Of a stretch of 64,000 nt of DNA, positions 43,578 through 53,848 are shown piece by piece. The first letter of the stretch is position 1, and every line of letters begins with the position of its first letter. The translations under genes were made by a program, and so were the position numbers. Source of the stretch: DAIQRJ01 sp963708795 (GTDB lineage: Bacteria; Actinomycetota; Actinomycetes; Propionibacteriales; DAIQRJ01); contig CAVPUH010000012.1 of NCBI GenBank assembly GCA_963708795.1, positions 372,001 through 436,000 of the forward strand, in the 5' to 3' direction. The notes beneath the pieces were generated by a model. The model was not told where the DNA came from, searched no databases, and worked only from the letters and a program-made list of their open reading frames with translations.

Positions 43578-44609
43578 TCAGTCCGTCGCCACGTAGTCCG
43601 CGCCGACGTAGTGGCCCGAATCGAGCCGCATGCGCTGCCGAAGCAGGTCGTCGAGCAGGCTCGAGGCACCGAAGCGGAACCAGGCCGGATCCAACCAGTC
43701 AGCCCCGGCGATCTCGTTGACGACCACGAGGTAGCGGATCGCGTCCTTGCTGGTGCGGATGCCGCCGGCCGGTTTGACGCCGACCTGACGGCCGGTGGCC
43801 AGCCGGAAGTCGCGCACCGCCTCGAGCATCAGCAGCGTGACCGGCAAGGTGGCGGCGGGGGCCACCTTGCCGGTGGAGGTCTTGATGAAGTCGGCACCGG
43901 CGAACATGGCCAGCCAGGATGCGCGACGGACGTTGTCGTAGGTCGCGAGCTCGCCCGTCTCCAGGATCACCTTCAGGTGGGCGGCGGTGCCGTCGGGGCG
44001 CCGGCAGGCCTCCCGCACCGCCACGATCTCGTCGAACACCAGGCCGAGCCGGCCCGCCAGGAAGGCACCGCGGTCGATGACCATGTCGATCTCGTCCGCT
44101 CCGGCGGCCACCGCATCGCGGGCCTCGGTGAGCTTCACCCCGAGGCTCGTGCGTCCGCTCGGGAACCCGGTGGCCACGCTCGCGACCAGCACGCCCGACC
44201 CGCGGAGGGCGTCCCGGGCCACCGGCACCATGTCGGAGTAGACGCACACGGCCGCGGGGCGAGGCCCGTCCGGTCGGTCGACGTCCGGACGCACGGCCCG
44301 GGCGCAGAGCGCCCGCACCTTGCCCGGCGTGTCCTGCCCTTCGAGCGTGGTCAGGTCGATCATCGAGATGGCCAGGTCGATGGCGAACCGTTTCGCCGAG
44401 GTCTTGATCGAGCGCGTCGCCAAGCCGGCAGCCCGCGCCTCGAGCCCGACCTGGTCGACGCCGGGAAGCGCCCGCAGCCGGCCACGCAGCTCGGATTCGT
44501 CGAGCAGCGGATCCACCGGCCACGTCCGCCGCGCTCGATCGAGGCCGCGGGTCGGCACCGACCCGCGCGGCGCCCTCCGCCCGCGTGCTGGTTGCGTCCA
44601 CGCGGTCAT
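43578..44609 (-). CDS. deoC: Deoxyribose-phosphate aldolase
   Basis: About 343 residues, the longer class of DERA. It splits 2-deoxyribose 5-phosphate into acetaldehyde and glyceraldehyde 3-phosphate. VCVYSDMVPVARDAL and ATGFPSGRTSLGVKLTEARD precede the Schiff-base Lys in ADFIKTSTGKVAP and the second Lys in VGVKPAGGIRTSKDA. ATG 44609 leaves about 50 bp to the divergent gene; an upstream ATG at 44663 would overlap that gene's start. The following aldehyde dehydrogenases and the distant cdd-deoA pair complete a deoxynucleoside pathway. Confidence 0.94.
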   Translation of the reverse strand: MTAWTQPARGRRAPRGSVPTRGLDRARRTWPVDPLLDESELRGRLRALPGVDQVGLEARAAGLATRSIKTSAKRFAIDLAISMIDLTTLEGQDTPGKVRALCARAVRPDVDRPDGPRPAAVCVYSDMVPVARDALRGSGVLVASVATGFPSGRTSLGVKLTEARDAVAAGADEIDMVIDRGAFLAGRLGLVFDEIVAVREACRRPDGTAAHLKVILETGELATYDNVRRASWLAMFAGADFIKTSTGKVAPAATLPVTLLMLEAVRDFRLATGRQVGVKPAGGIRTSKDAIRYLVVVNEIAGADWLDPAWFRFGASSLLDDLLRQRMRLDSGHYVGADYVATD

Positions 44610-44648
44610 TGAAACACCCGCTTCGGACGTCGCCGACCCCTGCTGAGG

Positions 44649-44654
44649 CACAAT
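44649..44654 (+). promoter_or_regulatory. -10-like CACAAT, leaderless promoter
   Basis: CACAAT is followed by 7 nt and the ATG at 44662. The same hexamer and spacing occur at 57603 and 47930. Confidence 0.45.
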
Positions 44655-44661
44655 CACCGCC

Positions 44662-45345
44662 ATGGCCAGGAAGAAGATCGTCGAGACCTACGGCTCGACC
44701 TCCCAGCGTGTGGTCGGGTGGGTCGCGTTCACGATCGTCGTCGTGTTCCTCGTCGACGTCGCCATCCAGTGGGCCGGGCGCGAGGCGTGGGTGCCGGCCG
44801 CGGTGGCGCTGCTGATCGGCGTGCTCGTGTGGATCACCTCGATCCGCCCGCTCGTGATCGCCTACGAAGGCAGCCTCCGGGTTCGCAACTTCCTCAAGAC
44901 CGCCGATCTCGACCTCGCCGCCATCGAGAGCGCCGAGCTACGGGGCGAGCTCATCATCCATCCGGCCGATCACGAGCTGACACCGGTCAAGGCGATCGCG
45001 GTGTCGGCGCGCCGGCCGGATTCGACCCGGGGTATCGGCGGCATGCGCAACGCGTTCGGCATGGGCGCCGGCCAGAACGCCGCCATCGGGACCGAGCTCG
45101 ACGTCGCCGGTCAGCCCACGGCCTCACCCGCGACCCAGGCGACCAGGACGGCGGCGAGCCAGCGCCCGACCAAGGGCGACCACGCCAAGGGCAAGTACGC
45201 GGTCGACCGCATCGAGGCGATGGCCACCAAGGCGCGCAACCTGACGCCGGAGCAGGTCGACTGGAAGGTCTACTGGGCGATCCCCGAGTGTGTGGGTCTG
45301 GCCGTCGCGGTCGTGTTGTTCGTCCTGGCGATCGCCCTGCGCTGA
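44662..45345 (+). CDS. Membrane protein with bacterial PH-like domain
   Basis: 227 residues. Two adjacent membrane segments (about 18-60) and one at the C terminus (about 207-227) flank a soluble middle. RPLVIAYEGSLRVRNFLKTA and LAAIESAELRG resemble the bPH_6 domain of low-molecular-weight antigen 6-type proteins. A Thr/Ala/Gln-rich linker follows. The gene is divergent from deoC and not obviously linked to it. Function is unknown. Confidence 0.6.
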   Translation: MARKKIVETYGSTSQRVVGWVAFTIVVVFLVDVAIQWAGREAWVPAAVALLIGVLVWITSIRPLVIAYEGSLRVRNFLKTADLDLAAIESAELRGELIIHPADHELTPVKAIAVSARRPDSTRGIGGMRNAFGMGAGQNAAIGTELDVAGQPTASPATQATRTAASQRPTKGDHAKGKYAVDRIEAMATKARNLTPEQVDWKVYWAIPECVGLAVAVVLFVLAIALR

Positions 45346-45352
45346 CAGCCGG

Positions 45353-45730
45353 TCAGGGTCGCCACTCGGGCTCGTAACCCGGGCGATCCGTGTACGTCAG
45401 AGCCAGCGCTCGCAACGTGCCGCACGGCCAGCGTTCAGGGGTGGAGTCGCCGTGGGCCGGGTAGCCCCACTTGCCGACGACGCAGGTGTCGCAGACCCCG
45501 TCCCCCACGACGGGATGCAGTTCGACGATGCGGCGTTTCGCCTCGCACTCGGCCAACGCGCGGTCGGGGCTCCAGAGCTCCTGATGAGCGCCGGCACCAG
45601 GCGTGTCGCCGTCGGCGAACGCCGCCCAGTTCATCCGGTGCCCGAGGTCGGTCGTCTGGTCGATGGCGTGCTCGGCCACCCGTTCGTCCGCGGCGATCTG
45701 CACGAGGAGCCACGACGAGAGTTCGCTCAT
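45353..45730 (-). CDS. DUF6221 family protein
   Basis: 125 residues. ALAECEAKRRIVELHPVV, the Cys pair in GVCDTCVVGKW and the end WPCGTLRALALTYTDRPGYE are typical of DUF6221, an actinobacterial family of unknown function. The cysteines suggest metal binding. ATG 45730 was chosen over one 36 nt earlier because family-like sequence starts there (MSELSSWLLVQIAADE). It converges on the PH-like gene. Confidence 0.75.
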   Translation of the reverse strand: MSELSSWLLVQIAADERVAEHAIDQTTDLGHRMNWAAFADGDTPGAGAHQELWSPDRALAECEAKRRIVELHPVVGDGVCDTCVVGKWGYPAHGDSTPERWPCGTLRALALTYTDRPGYEPEWRP

Positions 45731-45803
45731 GCCCGCGGCGTCCTGATCGTCAGCACATGAGGACACTATCCGTGACCGCTACGGCCGAGACGGCCCGGCG
45801 GGT

Positions 45804-47460
45804 TCAGCCCATGAGCTCCGCGACCGCGTCGTGGAGCGAACGCAGTGCCTCCCCGGCCCGGGTCCGGGCAGTGCGGGACGTCGTCACCAGACGGCTCGAC
45901 GACCTCCAGGTAGGCCTTCACCTTCGGCTCGGTCCCGCTCGGCCGGACGACCACCCGGCCGCCATCGGAGAGGCGCAGCCGGAGGCCGTCGGTGGGTGGC
46001 AGCCCGCCGGGCGGCGGTTCCGCGAGGTCGTCGATCCCCTCGACCGTGACATCCCCGAGTCGGGTCGGCGGGTCCGTGCGCAGCCGGTGCATCAGCGCGG
46101 TGATCCGGGCCGGGTCCGACAGCCGCACGGACACCTGGTCGGTCGCGTGCACCCCCACCTCGCGAGCGGCTTCGTCGAGCTCGTCCAGGAGTGACCGGCC
46201 ACCGGCGTGTGCCGCGGCTGCCAGGTCGGCGAGGACGAGCAGCGCCGACATGCCGTCCTTGTCGGGGACGACCTCGGGGTCCAGGCAGTAGCCCAGCGCT
46301 TCCTCGTAGCCGAACGCGAGGCCCTCGACGCGGCCGATCCACTTGAAGCCCGTCAGGGTCTCGACGTAGTCGCCGCCACCTCGTTCGACGAGCGCTCCCA
46401 GCATCGAGCTGGAGACGATCGAAGCAGCGAACACGCCGTCGGGCCGCCGTTGCAGCAGGTGACGCCCGAGGAGCACCCCGACCTCGTCGCCACGCAGCAC
46501 CCGCCAGCCTGTCGGTGTGGGCACCGCCATCGCACAACGATCGGCATCGGGGTCGTTCGCCAGCACCACATCGGCGCCGACCTCGCCGGCCAACGCGAGC
46601 GCCAGGTCGAGCGCTCCGGGCTCCTCGGGATTGGGGAACGCCACCGTGGGAAACGTCGGATCGGGATCGGCCTGGGCCGGCGGGATCGCGAACGGTGCGA
46701 AGCCGGCGGCCTCGGCCAGCGCGCGCACGGTCACGCCGCCGACCCCGTGCAGCGGGGTGTAGACGACGCGAAGAGCGGCTCGGGCGGCGGGGTCCGCCGT
46801 TCCCAGCTCCTGCAGGAGGTGTCGCTGTCGGTCGGCGTACGCGGCGACGATCGTCGCCGTGCTCGCGTCGTCCGGCCCGGCCGCGGCCCGCGGGACGTCG
46901 GCGAGCGGGCCGACCGCGTCGATCGCGGCGGAGATCTCCCCGTCCGCGGGGGGCACGATCTGGCTCGCGTCGCCCAGGTACACCTTGTAGCCGTTGTCGG
47001 CGGCAGGGTTGTGCGAGGCGGTGACGACGACCCCGGCGACGGCGCCGAGGCGGCGGATCGCGAACGGCACGAGCGGTGTCGGCAGCGGTCGGGAGAACAG
47101 CACCGGGCGCAGACCGTGTCCGGCGAACACCTCGGCCGAGCCGCGGGCGAACGTCTCGGAGTTGTGCCGCGCGTCGTAGCCGATCACCACCGTCCCGCCG
47201 GCGTGACCGTGCGCGAGCAGGTAGTCGGCGAGCCCGGCGGCCGCTCGGAGCACCACCACCTGGTTCATCCGCTGCGGTCCGCCGCCGAGCGCACCCCGCA
47301 AGCCGGCGGTGCCGAACTCGAGCCGACCGTCGAAGCGGTCCGCGAGTTCGCCGAAGTCTCCCGCGGCGAGCAAACCCTCCAGCTCGGCTCGGGTCGCCGC
47401 ATCGGGATCCTCGGCGAGCCAGGCCCGAACGGTCGCCTCGAGGGCGTCGGGGGCGCTCAA
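45804..47460 (-). CDS. Phosphosugar mutase (PGM/PMM family), frameshifted near 3' end as sequenced
   Basis: About 551 residues after repair. RLEFGTAGLRGALGGGPQRM opens domain 1, VVVTASHNPAADNGYKVYL carries the phosphoserine, LANDPDADRCAMA binds magnesium, and GRVVVRPSGTEPKVKAY is the phosphate-binding tail. Removing one base at about 45888 restores AGEALRSLHDAVAELMG and a stop at 45804. TTG 47460 overlaps the stop of the upstream gene (TTGA), which decides the start. This actinobacterial class is annotated as phosphomannomutase or phosphopentomutase; a deoxyribose 1-phosphate to 5-phosphate role would link deoA and deoC, but that is inference. Confidence 0.92.
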
Positions 47461-47903
47461 TGGCCCATGCTGCGGCACGGGCGCGCGCGCAGGGCGAGGA
47501 CGTAGTCGGTGGGGGCGTCGGCCGCTTCGGCCGCGTCGGCCAGGATGCCGATCGTGCGAGCGGACGGCAGCCCGCCTTCGAACGCGTCCAGGACGTACAA
47601 CCAGGCCGCCTGGTCGCCCTCGAGCGTCTGCACGCGCAGCCGGACCTTCTGGTACAGCTGCACGTCCGTGCCCTCCCACTCGTCCAGCGTCTTCTCGTCG
47701 GCGTCGGTCACGTCGTAGAGCGCGACGAACACCTGCTCACCGGGAGCCTCGACGATGGTCGGCAACGCGCCGTCCCACCCGTGCTCCTCACCGCCGAAGG
47801 TCAGCCGCCACCCCACCAGCCAACCGGTGCTGTAGAGCGGCGAGTGCGGGCAGCGGTCGGACATCTGACCGGGGTCGAGGTTCGAGCCGTAGGCGGCGTA
47901 CAT
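47457..47903 (-). CDS. Gamma-glutamylcyclotransferase-fold protein
   Basis: 148 residues. MYAAYGSNLDPGQMSDRCP is the YGSN motif of the GGCT/AIG2 fold, and VFVALYDVTDADEKTLDEWE contains the Glu expected at the active site. No signal peptide is seen. It overlaps the phosphosugar mutase gene by 4 nt. The substrate is unknown. ATG 47903 is listed; GTG 47909, two codons earlier, is possible. Confidence 0.85.
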   Translation of the reverse strand: MYAAYGSNLDPGQMSDRCPHSPLYSTGWLVGWRLTFGGEEHGWDGALPTIVEAPGEQVFVALYDVTDADEKTLDEWEGTDVQLYQKVRLRVQTLEGDQAAWLYVLDAFEGGLPSARTIGILADAAEAADAPTDYVLALRARPCRSMGH

Positions 47904-47929
47904 CGTCACGTTCGGAGAGCCTAATGGGA

Positions 47930-47935
47930 CACAAT
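47930..47935 (+). promoter_or_regulatory. -10-like CACAAT before lpdA
   Basis: CACAAT is followed by 7 nt and GTG 47943. It overlaps the earlier ATG at 47934, which supports the GTG start. Confidence 0.45.
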
Positions 47936-47942
47936 GCGGACT

Positions 47943-49326
47943 GTGACGTCTCCCAGAGTCGTGATCGTCGGTGGCGGCCCCGGAGGTTACGAGGCCGCGC
48001 TCGTGGCCGCTCAGCTCGGCGCCCGGGTCACCGTCGTCGACCGTGACGGGCTGGGCGGGTCGGCCGTCCTGACCGACTGCGTGCCGAGCAAGACGCTGAT
48101 CGCCACGGCCGAGGCGATGGTGACGGTCGAACGCGCGAACGACTTCGGCGTCGTCCTCCCCGGCCCGCCCAGGGTCGACCTCGGCCTCGCGAACGCCCGG
48201 GTGAAGGCGCTCGCGAAGGCGCAGTCGGGCGACATCGCGCGTCGACTGGAGAAGGACGGGGTCGAGGTCGTCCCGGGCACCGGGGTGTTGGAGTCGCCGG
48301 AGCGGGTCGTCCGTCACCAGCGGTGGGCAGACCAGCACGCTGGAGGCCGACATGGTGCTCGTCGCCACCGGCGCCCATCCCCGGGTCCTCCCCGACGCCG
48401 TCCCCGACGGCGAGCGCATCCTCACCTGGACCCAGGTCTATGAACTCCAGAGCCTTCCCGAGCGCCTGATCGTCGTGGGGTCCGGGGTGACCGGCGCCGA
48501 GTTCGCAGGGGCGTACCAGGCGCTCGGCTCGCAGGTCGTCCTCGTCTCCAGCCGTGACCGCGTGCTCCCGAGCGAGGACCCGGACGCCGCCGCCGTCATC
48601 GAGGTGGCGTTCACCCGAAGCGGGATGGAGGTCATGTCGCGGTCGCGGGCCGCGTCGGTCCGCCGGGCCGGCGACGGGGTGGCGGTGACGCTGACCGACG
48701 GCCGGGTCGTCGAGGGGTCGCACTGCCTGCTGGCGGTCGGCTCGGTGCCGAACACCGACGGGATCGGACTCGAGGCGGCCGGCGTGGCCACCGACGACCG
48801 CGGCTTCATCACCGTCGACCGCGTATCGCGGACGTCGGCCCGCGGCGTGTACGCGGCCGGTGACTGCACCGGCGTCAACATGCTCGCGTCCGTGGCGGCC
48901 ATGCAGGGGCGCATCGCGATGTGGCACCAACTCGGCGACGCGGTGGCGCCGCTCGGGCTCCGAGCCGTGAGCGCCAACGTCTTCACCCAGCCCGAGATCG
49001 CCACGGTGGGGTGGCAGGAGACCGACATCGCCGACGAGGGCCTGCGCGCCGTGTCGGTCCTGCTCCCGCTGCCGGGCAACCCGCGGGCGAAGATGCTCGG
49101 CATCAACGAGGGATTCGTGAAGCTGTTCGCCCGGCGTGGCTCGGGCACCGTGCTGGGTGGGGTCGTCGTGGCCCCGCGGGCCAGCGAGTTGATCCACGCG
49201 GTCTCGCTCGCGGTGTCGCACAAGCTCACCGTCGACCAGGTCGCCTCGACCTTCACCGTCTACCCGTCGTTGTCCGGTTCCACCGCCGAGGCCGCGCGGC
49301 AACTGCACACCGCCGTCCAGGGCTGA
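47943..49326 (+). CDS. lpdA: NAD(P)H-quinone dehydrogenase of LpdA type, frameshifted as sequenced
   Basis: Flavoprotein of the pyridine nucleotide-disulphide family, about 460 residues when repaired. RVVIVGGGPGGYEAALVAAQ binds FAD. The usual CxxxxC redox pair is replaced by AVLTDCVPSKT with a single Cys, as in mycobacterial LpdA, which reduces quinones and is not a lipoamide dehydrogenase. IVVGSGVTGAEFAGAY binds NAD(P)H, and GVYAAGDCTGVNML is the second FAD motif. The frame breaks at about 48311; dropping one C joins the halves as ERVV-VTSGGQTST. GTG 47943 follows a CACAAT element. Confidence 0.92.
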
Positions 49327-49342
49327 CGAAGTCCGTCACGCC

Positions 49343-50760
49343 TCACCCTGAACTGACGCCGACGCCACGCAGCAGCTCGGCAGTGGCCGGTTGCCCGGCG
49401 TGCTCGGCCCAGTCGAGCGGCGTCGCGTCGAAGCGGCGGTCGCGGACACCGGGATCGGCGCCGAGGTCGAGGAGGAGCCGGACCATGGCGACGTCGCCGC
49501 TGCCGGCGGCGGCGTGCAGGCCGGTCTGCCACTCCTGGTCGCTCGGCACGTCGGTGCGGGCCCGCCGGTCGACGTCCCAGCCGAGTCGGACCGCGCGGCG
49601 GACGGCGTCGAGGTCACCGAGCTGGGCGGCCCAGGCCACCAGGCCCGGCCGGGCGGTGACGGCCGCGGCGACCTCGTCCTCGTCGATCGCGTCGATCGCG
49701 TCCCCGGCGAGTACCGCCGCGACGACCCGCTCCGGTGCCGGGACGTCGTCGACGCCGGCACCCAGTCGCACGAGCAGCTGTGCCGTGCCGGGGTGGCCCG
49801 ACGTCAGTGCAGCCGTGTGGGCCGAGACGCCGCTCACGCCGTACATCTCGACCCGGGTGTCCGGGTCGACCCCATGGGTCACCAGCAGCTCGACCCGGGC
49901 GTCCATCCCGTGCATGACCGCCCAGCCGAGCTGCACCTCGAGCATCTCCGACGGTGCCATCGCGGCCCGGCCGAGGCGACGCTTCCACGGGCCGCCGTCG
50001 CCGGTCCCGAGTCCGTGGGCGAACAGCAGTTCGAGATGGTGGTCGTCGGGCCGGAACATCCGGTTGTACAGCGCCTGCGCATCGTTCGGGTCCGCGCCGG
50101 CCGCCAGCAGCAGCCGGGCCAGCGCCAGCCCGTGAGGGTGCGCCGGTTGGTTCTCGGGACCGCCCTCGCCCTCGCCGAAGCAGCCGGTGAGCACCGTGAA
50201 CGGCGAGGGCAGCCCGTGCCAGAGGTAGCCCGTGTCCGGGTCGGCGCCGTGCTCGAGCAGCAGCCGTGCGCTGGCGAGCGTCGCGATCTCGTCGGGTGCC
50301 GGGTCGAGGCGCGCGTACGCGAGATAGGCCAGCGGTGCCCACCCGAACGGCCCACCGTCGCGGGTGGCCAGGCGGTGATCGCGACGGAGCAGCCGGCGAA
50401 GTGAGTCGACATCGCATCGCGCGGCCGCGACCCAGACGTCGTCGCTCCCGAGGTCCGTTGACAGCGGACGAGGCGACGCCGACGTCGATCGGGGCCGTCC
50501 GCCCCGCCGTAGGTGAGGCAGCCGAGCCGGAGGAACTCGTCCTCGGGCCGCGCCTGCTCCGGTACTTCGTCCGGGGCGCGACGATAGGAGCGCACGAGCT
50601 CGACGTATCGCTTGAGGGCGGGCCAGCTCGGGAAGTCGTAGTGCCGCGCCAGGTCGCGCTGAGCGTCGGCGAGCTTCCAGTCGGGGTGCTCGTCACGGAG
50701 CTGCTTGGCCTGCTTACGCAGCCAGCCGAGGTCGGGATCGTCGGGGAGACGGGGAGCCAT
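49343..50760 (-). CDS. Ankyrin repeat protein, frameshifted as sequenced
   Basis: About 471 residues. The N terminus MAPRLPDDPDLGWLRKQAKQ and LARHYDFPSWPALKRYVELV form a helical head common in actinobacterial ankyrin proteins. Ankyrin units follow: ARLLLEHGADPDTGYLW, ALARLLLAAGADPNDAQALY, ARVELLVTHGVDPDTRVEM and MVRLLLDLGADPGVRDRRFD. Head and repeats are in different frames. The switch lies between about 50440 and 50505 and corresponds to one lost base or two gained bases. ATG 50760 has GAAGGAGGAG upstream. It probably mediates protein contacts; partners are unknown. Confidence 0.85.
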
Positions 50761-50940
50761 GGCTCCTCCTTCGCAGCCCGGCGGTCCGCGACGCTGGGCG
50801 AAGGAGGTGGACGGACGGGTCTCTACTCCGACGGTCTCAGGTGGGCTCTGCCCTGTCCGCGGACCGGATGCGCCCTGACGCGCATCCCGGGAGAGTACGC
50901 CAGATCGCTGACCGCGGCCTGGTCAGCCCGGTCAGCCTGG

Positions 50941-51822
50941 TCAGCCGCCGAAGTCGAACCCGCCGCCGCCGTCGAAGCCGCCCCCACCGCTGTCGCCCCC
51001 ACCGCCGAAGAAGCTGTCCCCGCCACCGCCGTCGTAGCCGCCGCCGTCACCGCCACCCGCGTCGCCGCCGCCGTCACCACCACCACCGTCGCCACTTCCT
51101 CCGTCCCCACCGCCACCGGTGTCGAACGGGTCGGAGGCGTAGCCGGGGGAGAACGCATCCGCGACGACCATGCCGACGAGGAAGCCCGGCAGCAGGCCGC
51201 TGCCGGCGAAGCCGCCGAAGTAGCCGGCCGTCATCGGCTGGTACGCCGGACCGGCCTGCCAGTAGGGAACGCGGCGCGAGCCGACCATCACCTGCCGCGC
51301 GTCCGGCTCCGCGCCGGCCTCGACCCGCTCGGCGTCGGCCGCGCACGCCGGGACGTCACGCGGCGTCCCCCCGGGCGGTGCCCAGCTGACGTTCGTGGCC
51401 GACGGGCCGTGGTTGGGGTTGAAGAAGCACGGTGGCCGCCGGACCGGCAGCGGTCGACCGGCCAGTCGTTCCCGGACGCACTGCACCGCGTAGCGGCCGT
51501 CCTCGAGGATCGACGTGACGTTGCGGATGTCGTCCGGCTTGGTCACCGCCGCCACCGAGGTCTTGGCATGCTCGTAGGAGTCGAGGGCGCGCTGGTAGTC
51601 CTGTCGCGTCGCCTGGTCGAGGGAGTGGCCGGCGACCTCGATGTCGAGGTCGGTCAGCTCCTCACCGAACTTCGTGATGTCCTCTTCGGTGCTCGCCTTG
51701 ACGTTCGCGAGCTGGCCCTCGATCTCGTGGCGACGCGCGGTCTCGACGTTCCGGCGCTCGCGGGAGCTCCGGACGATCGCGACGATCGCCACGATCACGA
51801 GGATGAGCAGGATCCACTTCAT
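50941..51822 (-). CDS. Membrane-anchored protein with glycine-rich tail
   Basis: 293 residues. One N-terminal membrane anchor (MKWILLILVIVAIVAIV) is followed by a helical segment (about 20-110) and a middle region with Cys in VQCVRERLAG, PPCFFNPNH and VPACAADAE. AGYFGGFAGSGLLPGFLVGM is hydrophobic. The last 55 residues are almost only Gly, Asp, Ser and Phe in GGGGDGGG-type units. ATG 51822 has GGAGGGG upstream; an earlier GTG exists but encodes no family-like sequence. Gly-rich tails like this occur on TPM/YgcG-like membrane proteins. I do not recognise the family. Confidence 0.7.
   Translation of the reverse strand: MKWILLILVIVAIVAIVRSSRERRNVETARRHEIEGQLANVKASTEEDITKFGEELTDLDIEVAGHSLDQATRQDYQRALDSYEHAKTSVAAVTKPDDIRNVTSILEDGRYAVQCVRERLAGRPLPVRRPPCFFNPNHGPSATNVSWAPPGGTPRDVPACAADAERVEAGAEPDARQVMVGSRRVPYWQAGPAYQPMTAGYFGGFAGSGLLPGFLVGMVVADAFSPGYASDPFDTGGGGDGGSGDGGGGDGGGDAGGGDGGGYDGGGGDSFFGGGGDSGGGGFDGGGGFDFGG
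50945..51115. repeat. Gly/Asp-coding repeat tract
   Basis: Reiterated GCCGCC/ACCGCC/GTC triplets on the plus strand encode the Gly-Asp tail of the membrane protein. The tract is low-complexity and prone to slippage and assembly error. Confidence 0.7.
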
Positions 51823-51960
51823 GGCACCCCTCCGGGTCGGCAAGCCCGTCTGTCCGGTGGGGTGGCAGGGGCGCTGGCCTGGGTCGTGGGGGCCCATCCT
51901 GCCCGATCGCGCCCAGCGACGCGCGGTTCACCGACCCCGGCGGGGTGCGGGTCGGGGTGG

Positions 51961-53733
51961 TCAGTCCAGGATCTCGGCGAGGACGTGCCCGCTCGGCACC
52001 GTCGTGCCGACATCGGCCGACAGCTTGCCGATCGTCCCGGCCCGGTGGGCGGTGATCGGTTGTTCCATCTTCATCGCCTCGAGCACGACGACCAGGTCGC
52101 CCTCGTCGACCCGGTCGCCGTCGGCCACGGCGACCTTGACGATCGTGCCCTGCATCGGGGAGGTGAGGGCGTTACCGGACGGCGCCGCGCCCGCCTTGGA
52201 CCCACCGGTGCGGCGGCCAGGGCGCTTGGACGCGATCGCGGCCGCCGCGGAGCCGGCGAACGAGCCGATCGAGTCCGGGATGACCACCTCGAGGCGCTTG
52301 CCACCCACCTCGACGGTCACCCGGGTGCGACCGGCCGCGCCGTCGACACCGGCCGCACCGGCCGTGTACGGCACGAGTTCCGACGACTGGGCGAACTCCG
52401 TCTCGATCCAGCGGGTGTGCACGCCGAAGCCGTTCTCGGCGGTGAAGGCGGGGTCGGTCAGCACGGTCCGGTGGAACGGGATGACGGTCGGCATGCCGCC
52501 CACCTCGAACTCGGCCAGTGCGCGGCGAGACCGTTCGATCGCTTCCGCGCGGGTGCTGCCGGTGACGATCAGCTTCGCCACGAGCGAGTCGAACTCTCCC
52601 GGGACGGTCTCGCCTTCCTCGTACCCGGCGTCGACCCGCACCCCGGGGCCGGACGGCGGTCGCCAGCGGGTGAGCGTGCCCGGGGCCGGGAGGAAGTTGC
52701 GTCCCGGGTCTTCCGCGTTGATGCGGAACTCGATGGACGCGCCACGCAACGGCGGATCGTCGAAGCCGAGGGCCTCGCCGTTCGCGATCCGGAACATCTG
52801 CCGGACCAGGTCGATCCCCGAGACCTCCTCGGTGACCGGATGCTCGACCTGCAGGCGGGTGTTGACCTCCAGGAAGCTGATCGTGCCGTCCTGGCCGACC
52901 AGGAACTCGCAGGTGCCGGCGCCGACGTACCCTGCTTCCCGCAGGATCGCCTTGCTCGACTTGTAGAGCGTCTTGAGTTGCTTCTCGCTGAGGTACGGCG
53001 CGGGCGCCTCCTCGACGAGCTTCTGGTGCCGGCGCTGGAGCGAGCAGTCCCGGGTGGACACGACGACGACGTTGCCGTGACGGTCGGCCAGGCACTGCGT
53101 CTCGACGTGCCGGGGCCGGTCCAGGTAACGCTCGACGAAGCACTCGCCCCGGCCGAACGCGGCGGTGGCCTCGCGGACGGCCGAGTCGAAGAGCTCGGGG
53201 ATCTCCTCGCGGGTGCGGGCGACCTTGAGACCACGGCCGCCGCCGCCGAAGGCCGCCTTGATGGCGATCGGCAGTCCGTACTGGTCGGCGAAGGCCGTCA
53301 CCTCGTCGACCCCGTCGACGGGTTCGGCGGTGCCGGGCACGAGCGGCGCGCCGACCTTCGCGGCGATGTGCCGGGCACGGACCTTGTCGCCCAGGGACTC
53401 GATGGCGTGCGGCGGCGGCCCGATCCAGGTCAGGCCGGCATCCAGGCAGGCGCGCGCGAAGTCGGCGTTCTCGGCCAGGAACCCGTAGCCGGGGTGGATC
53501 GCGTCGGAGTCGCTGCGGCGGGCGAGGTCGACCAGCTTGTTGATCGCGAGGTAGGTCGCGGCGGGGGAGCTGCCGTCGAGCGCGTAGGCCTCGTCGGCCA
53601 GCCGGACGTGCAGGGCGTCCCGGTCCTGGTCCGCGTACACGGCGACGCTGCGGAGACCAGCATCCGCACAGGCACGCATGATGCGGACGGCGATCTCGCC
53701 GCGGTTGGCGACGAGAACCTTCGAGATCGGCAC
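51961..53733 (-). CDS. Acyl-CoA carboxylase alpha subunit (biotin carboxylase + BCCP)
   Basis: 590-residue fusion subunit of an acetyl/propionyl-CoA carboxylase. The biotin carboxylase part has KVLVANRGEIAVRIMRACAD, the ATP loop AFGGGGRGLKVARTREE, and FLEVNTRLQVEHPVTEEVSG. The C-terminal biotin carrier domain ends with VVVLEAMKMEQPI, whose Lys is biotinylated. GTG 53733 has AGGAGGGAA upstream. The beta subunit is probably the gene at the end of the window. Together they supply methylmalonyl-CoA for the mutase, or malonyl-CoA for lipid synthesis. Confidence 0.95.
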   Translation of the reverse strand: MPISKVLVANRGEIAVRIMRACADAGLRSVAVYADQDRDALHVRLADEAYALDGSSPAATYLAINKLVDLARRSDSDAIHPGYGFLAENADFARACLDAGLTWIGPPPHAIESLGDKVRARHIAAKVGAPLVPGTAEPVDGVDEVTAFADQYGLPIAIKAAFGGGGRGLKVARTREEIPELFDSAVREATAAFGRGECFVERYLDRPRHVETQCLADRHGNVVVVSTRDCSLQRRHQKLVEEAPAPYLSEKQLKTLYKSSKAILREAGYVGAGTCEFLVGQDGTISFLEVNTRLQVEHPVTEEVSGIDLVRQMFRIANGEALGFDDPPLRGASIEFRINAEDPGRNFLPAPGTLTRWRPPSGPGVRVDAGYEEGETVPGEFDSLVAKLIVTGSTRAEAIERSRRALAEFEVGGMPTVIPFHRTVLTDPAFTAENGFGVHTRWIETEFAQSSELVPYTAGAAGVDGAAGRTRVTVEVGGKRLEVVIPDSIGSFAGSAAAAIASKRPGRRTGGSKAGAAPSGNALTSPMQGTIVKVAVADGDRVDEGDLVVVLEAMKMEQPITAHRAGTIGKLSADVGTTVPSGHVLAEILD

Positions 53734-53848
53734 GGGCTGTTCCCTCCTGGCGACCCTCCTGGGCTGCACGGGAGTGTATGCCGACGAGCGGCTCGGACCG
53801 GCTGGACCCGGCCGGCCACCCTCGGGGCAGCCGGCCGGTCAGCGTGCG

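Noticed and set aside
44610..44663. Earlier deoC start at 44663
   Set aside because: It would overlap the start of the divergent gene and leave no room for deoC's promoter; the added residues are not family-like.
50945..51115. CRISPR-like or satellite repeats
   Set aside because: The repetition is codon-level glycine/aspartate coding in one frame, with no spacer structure.
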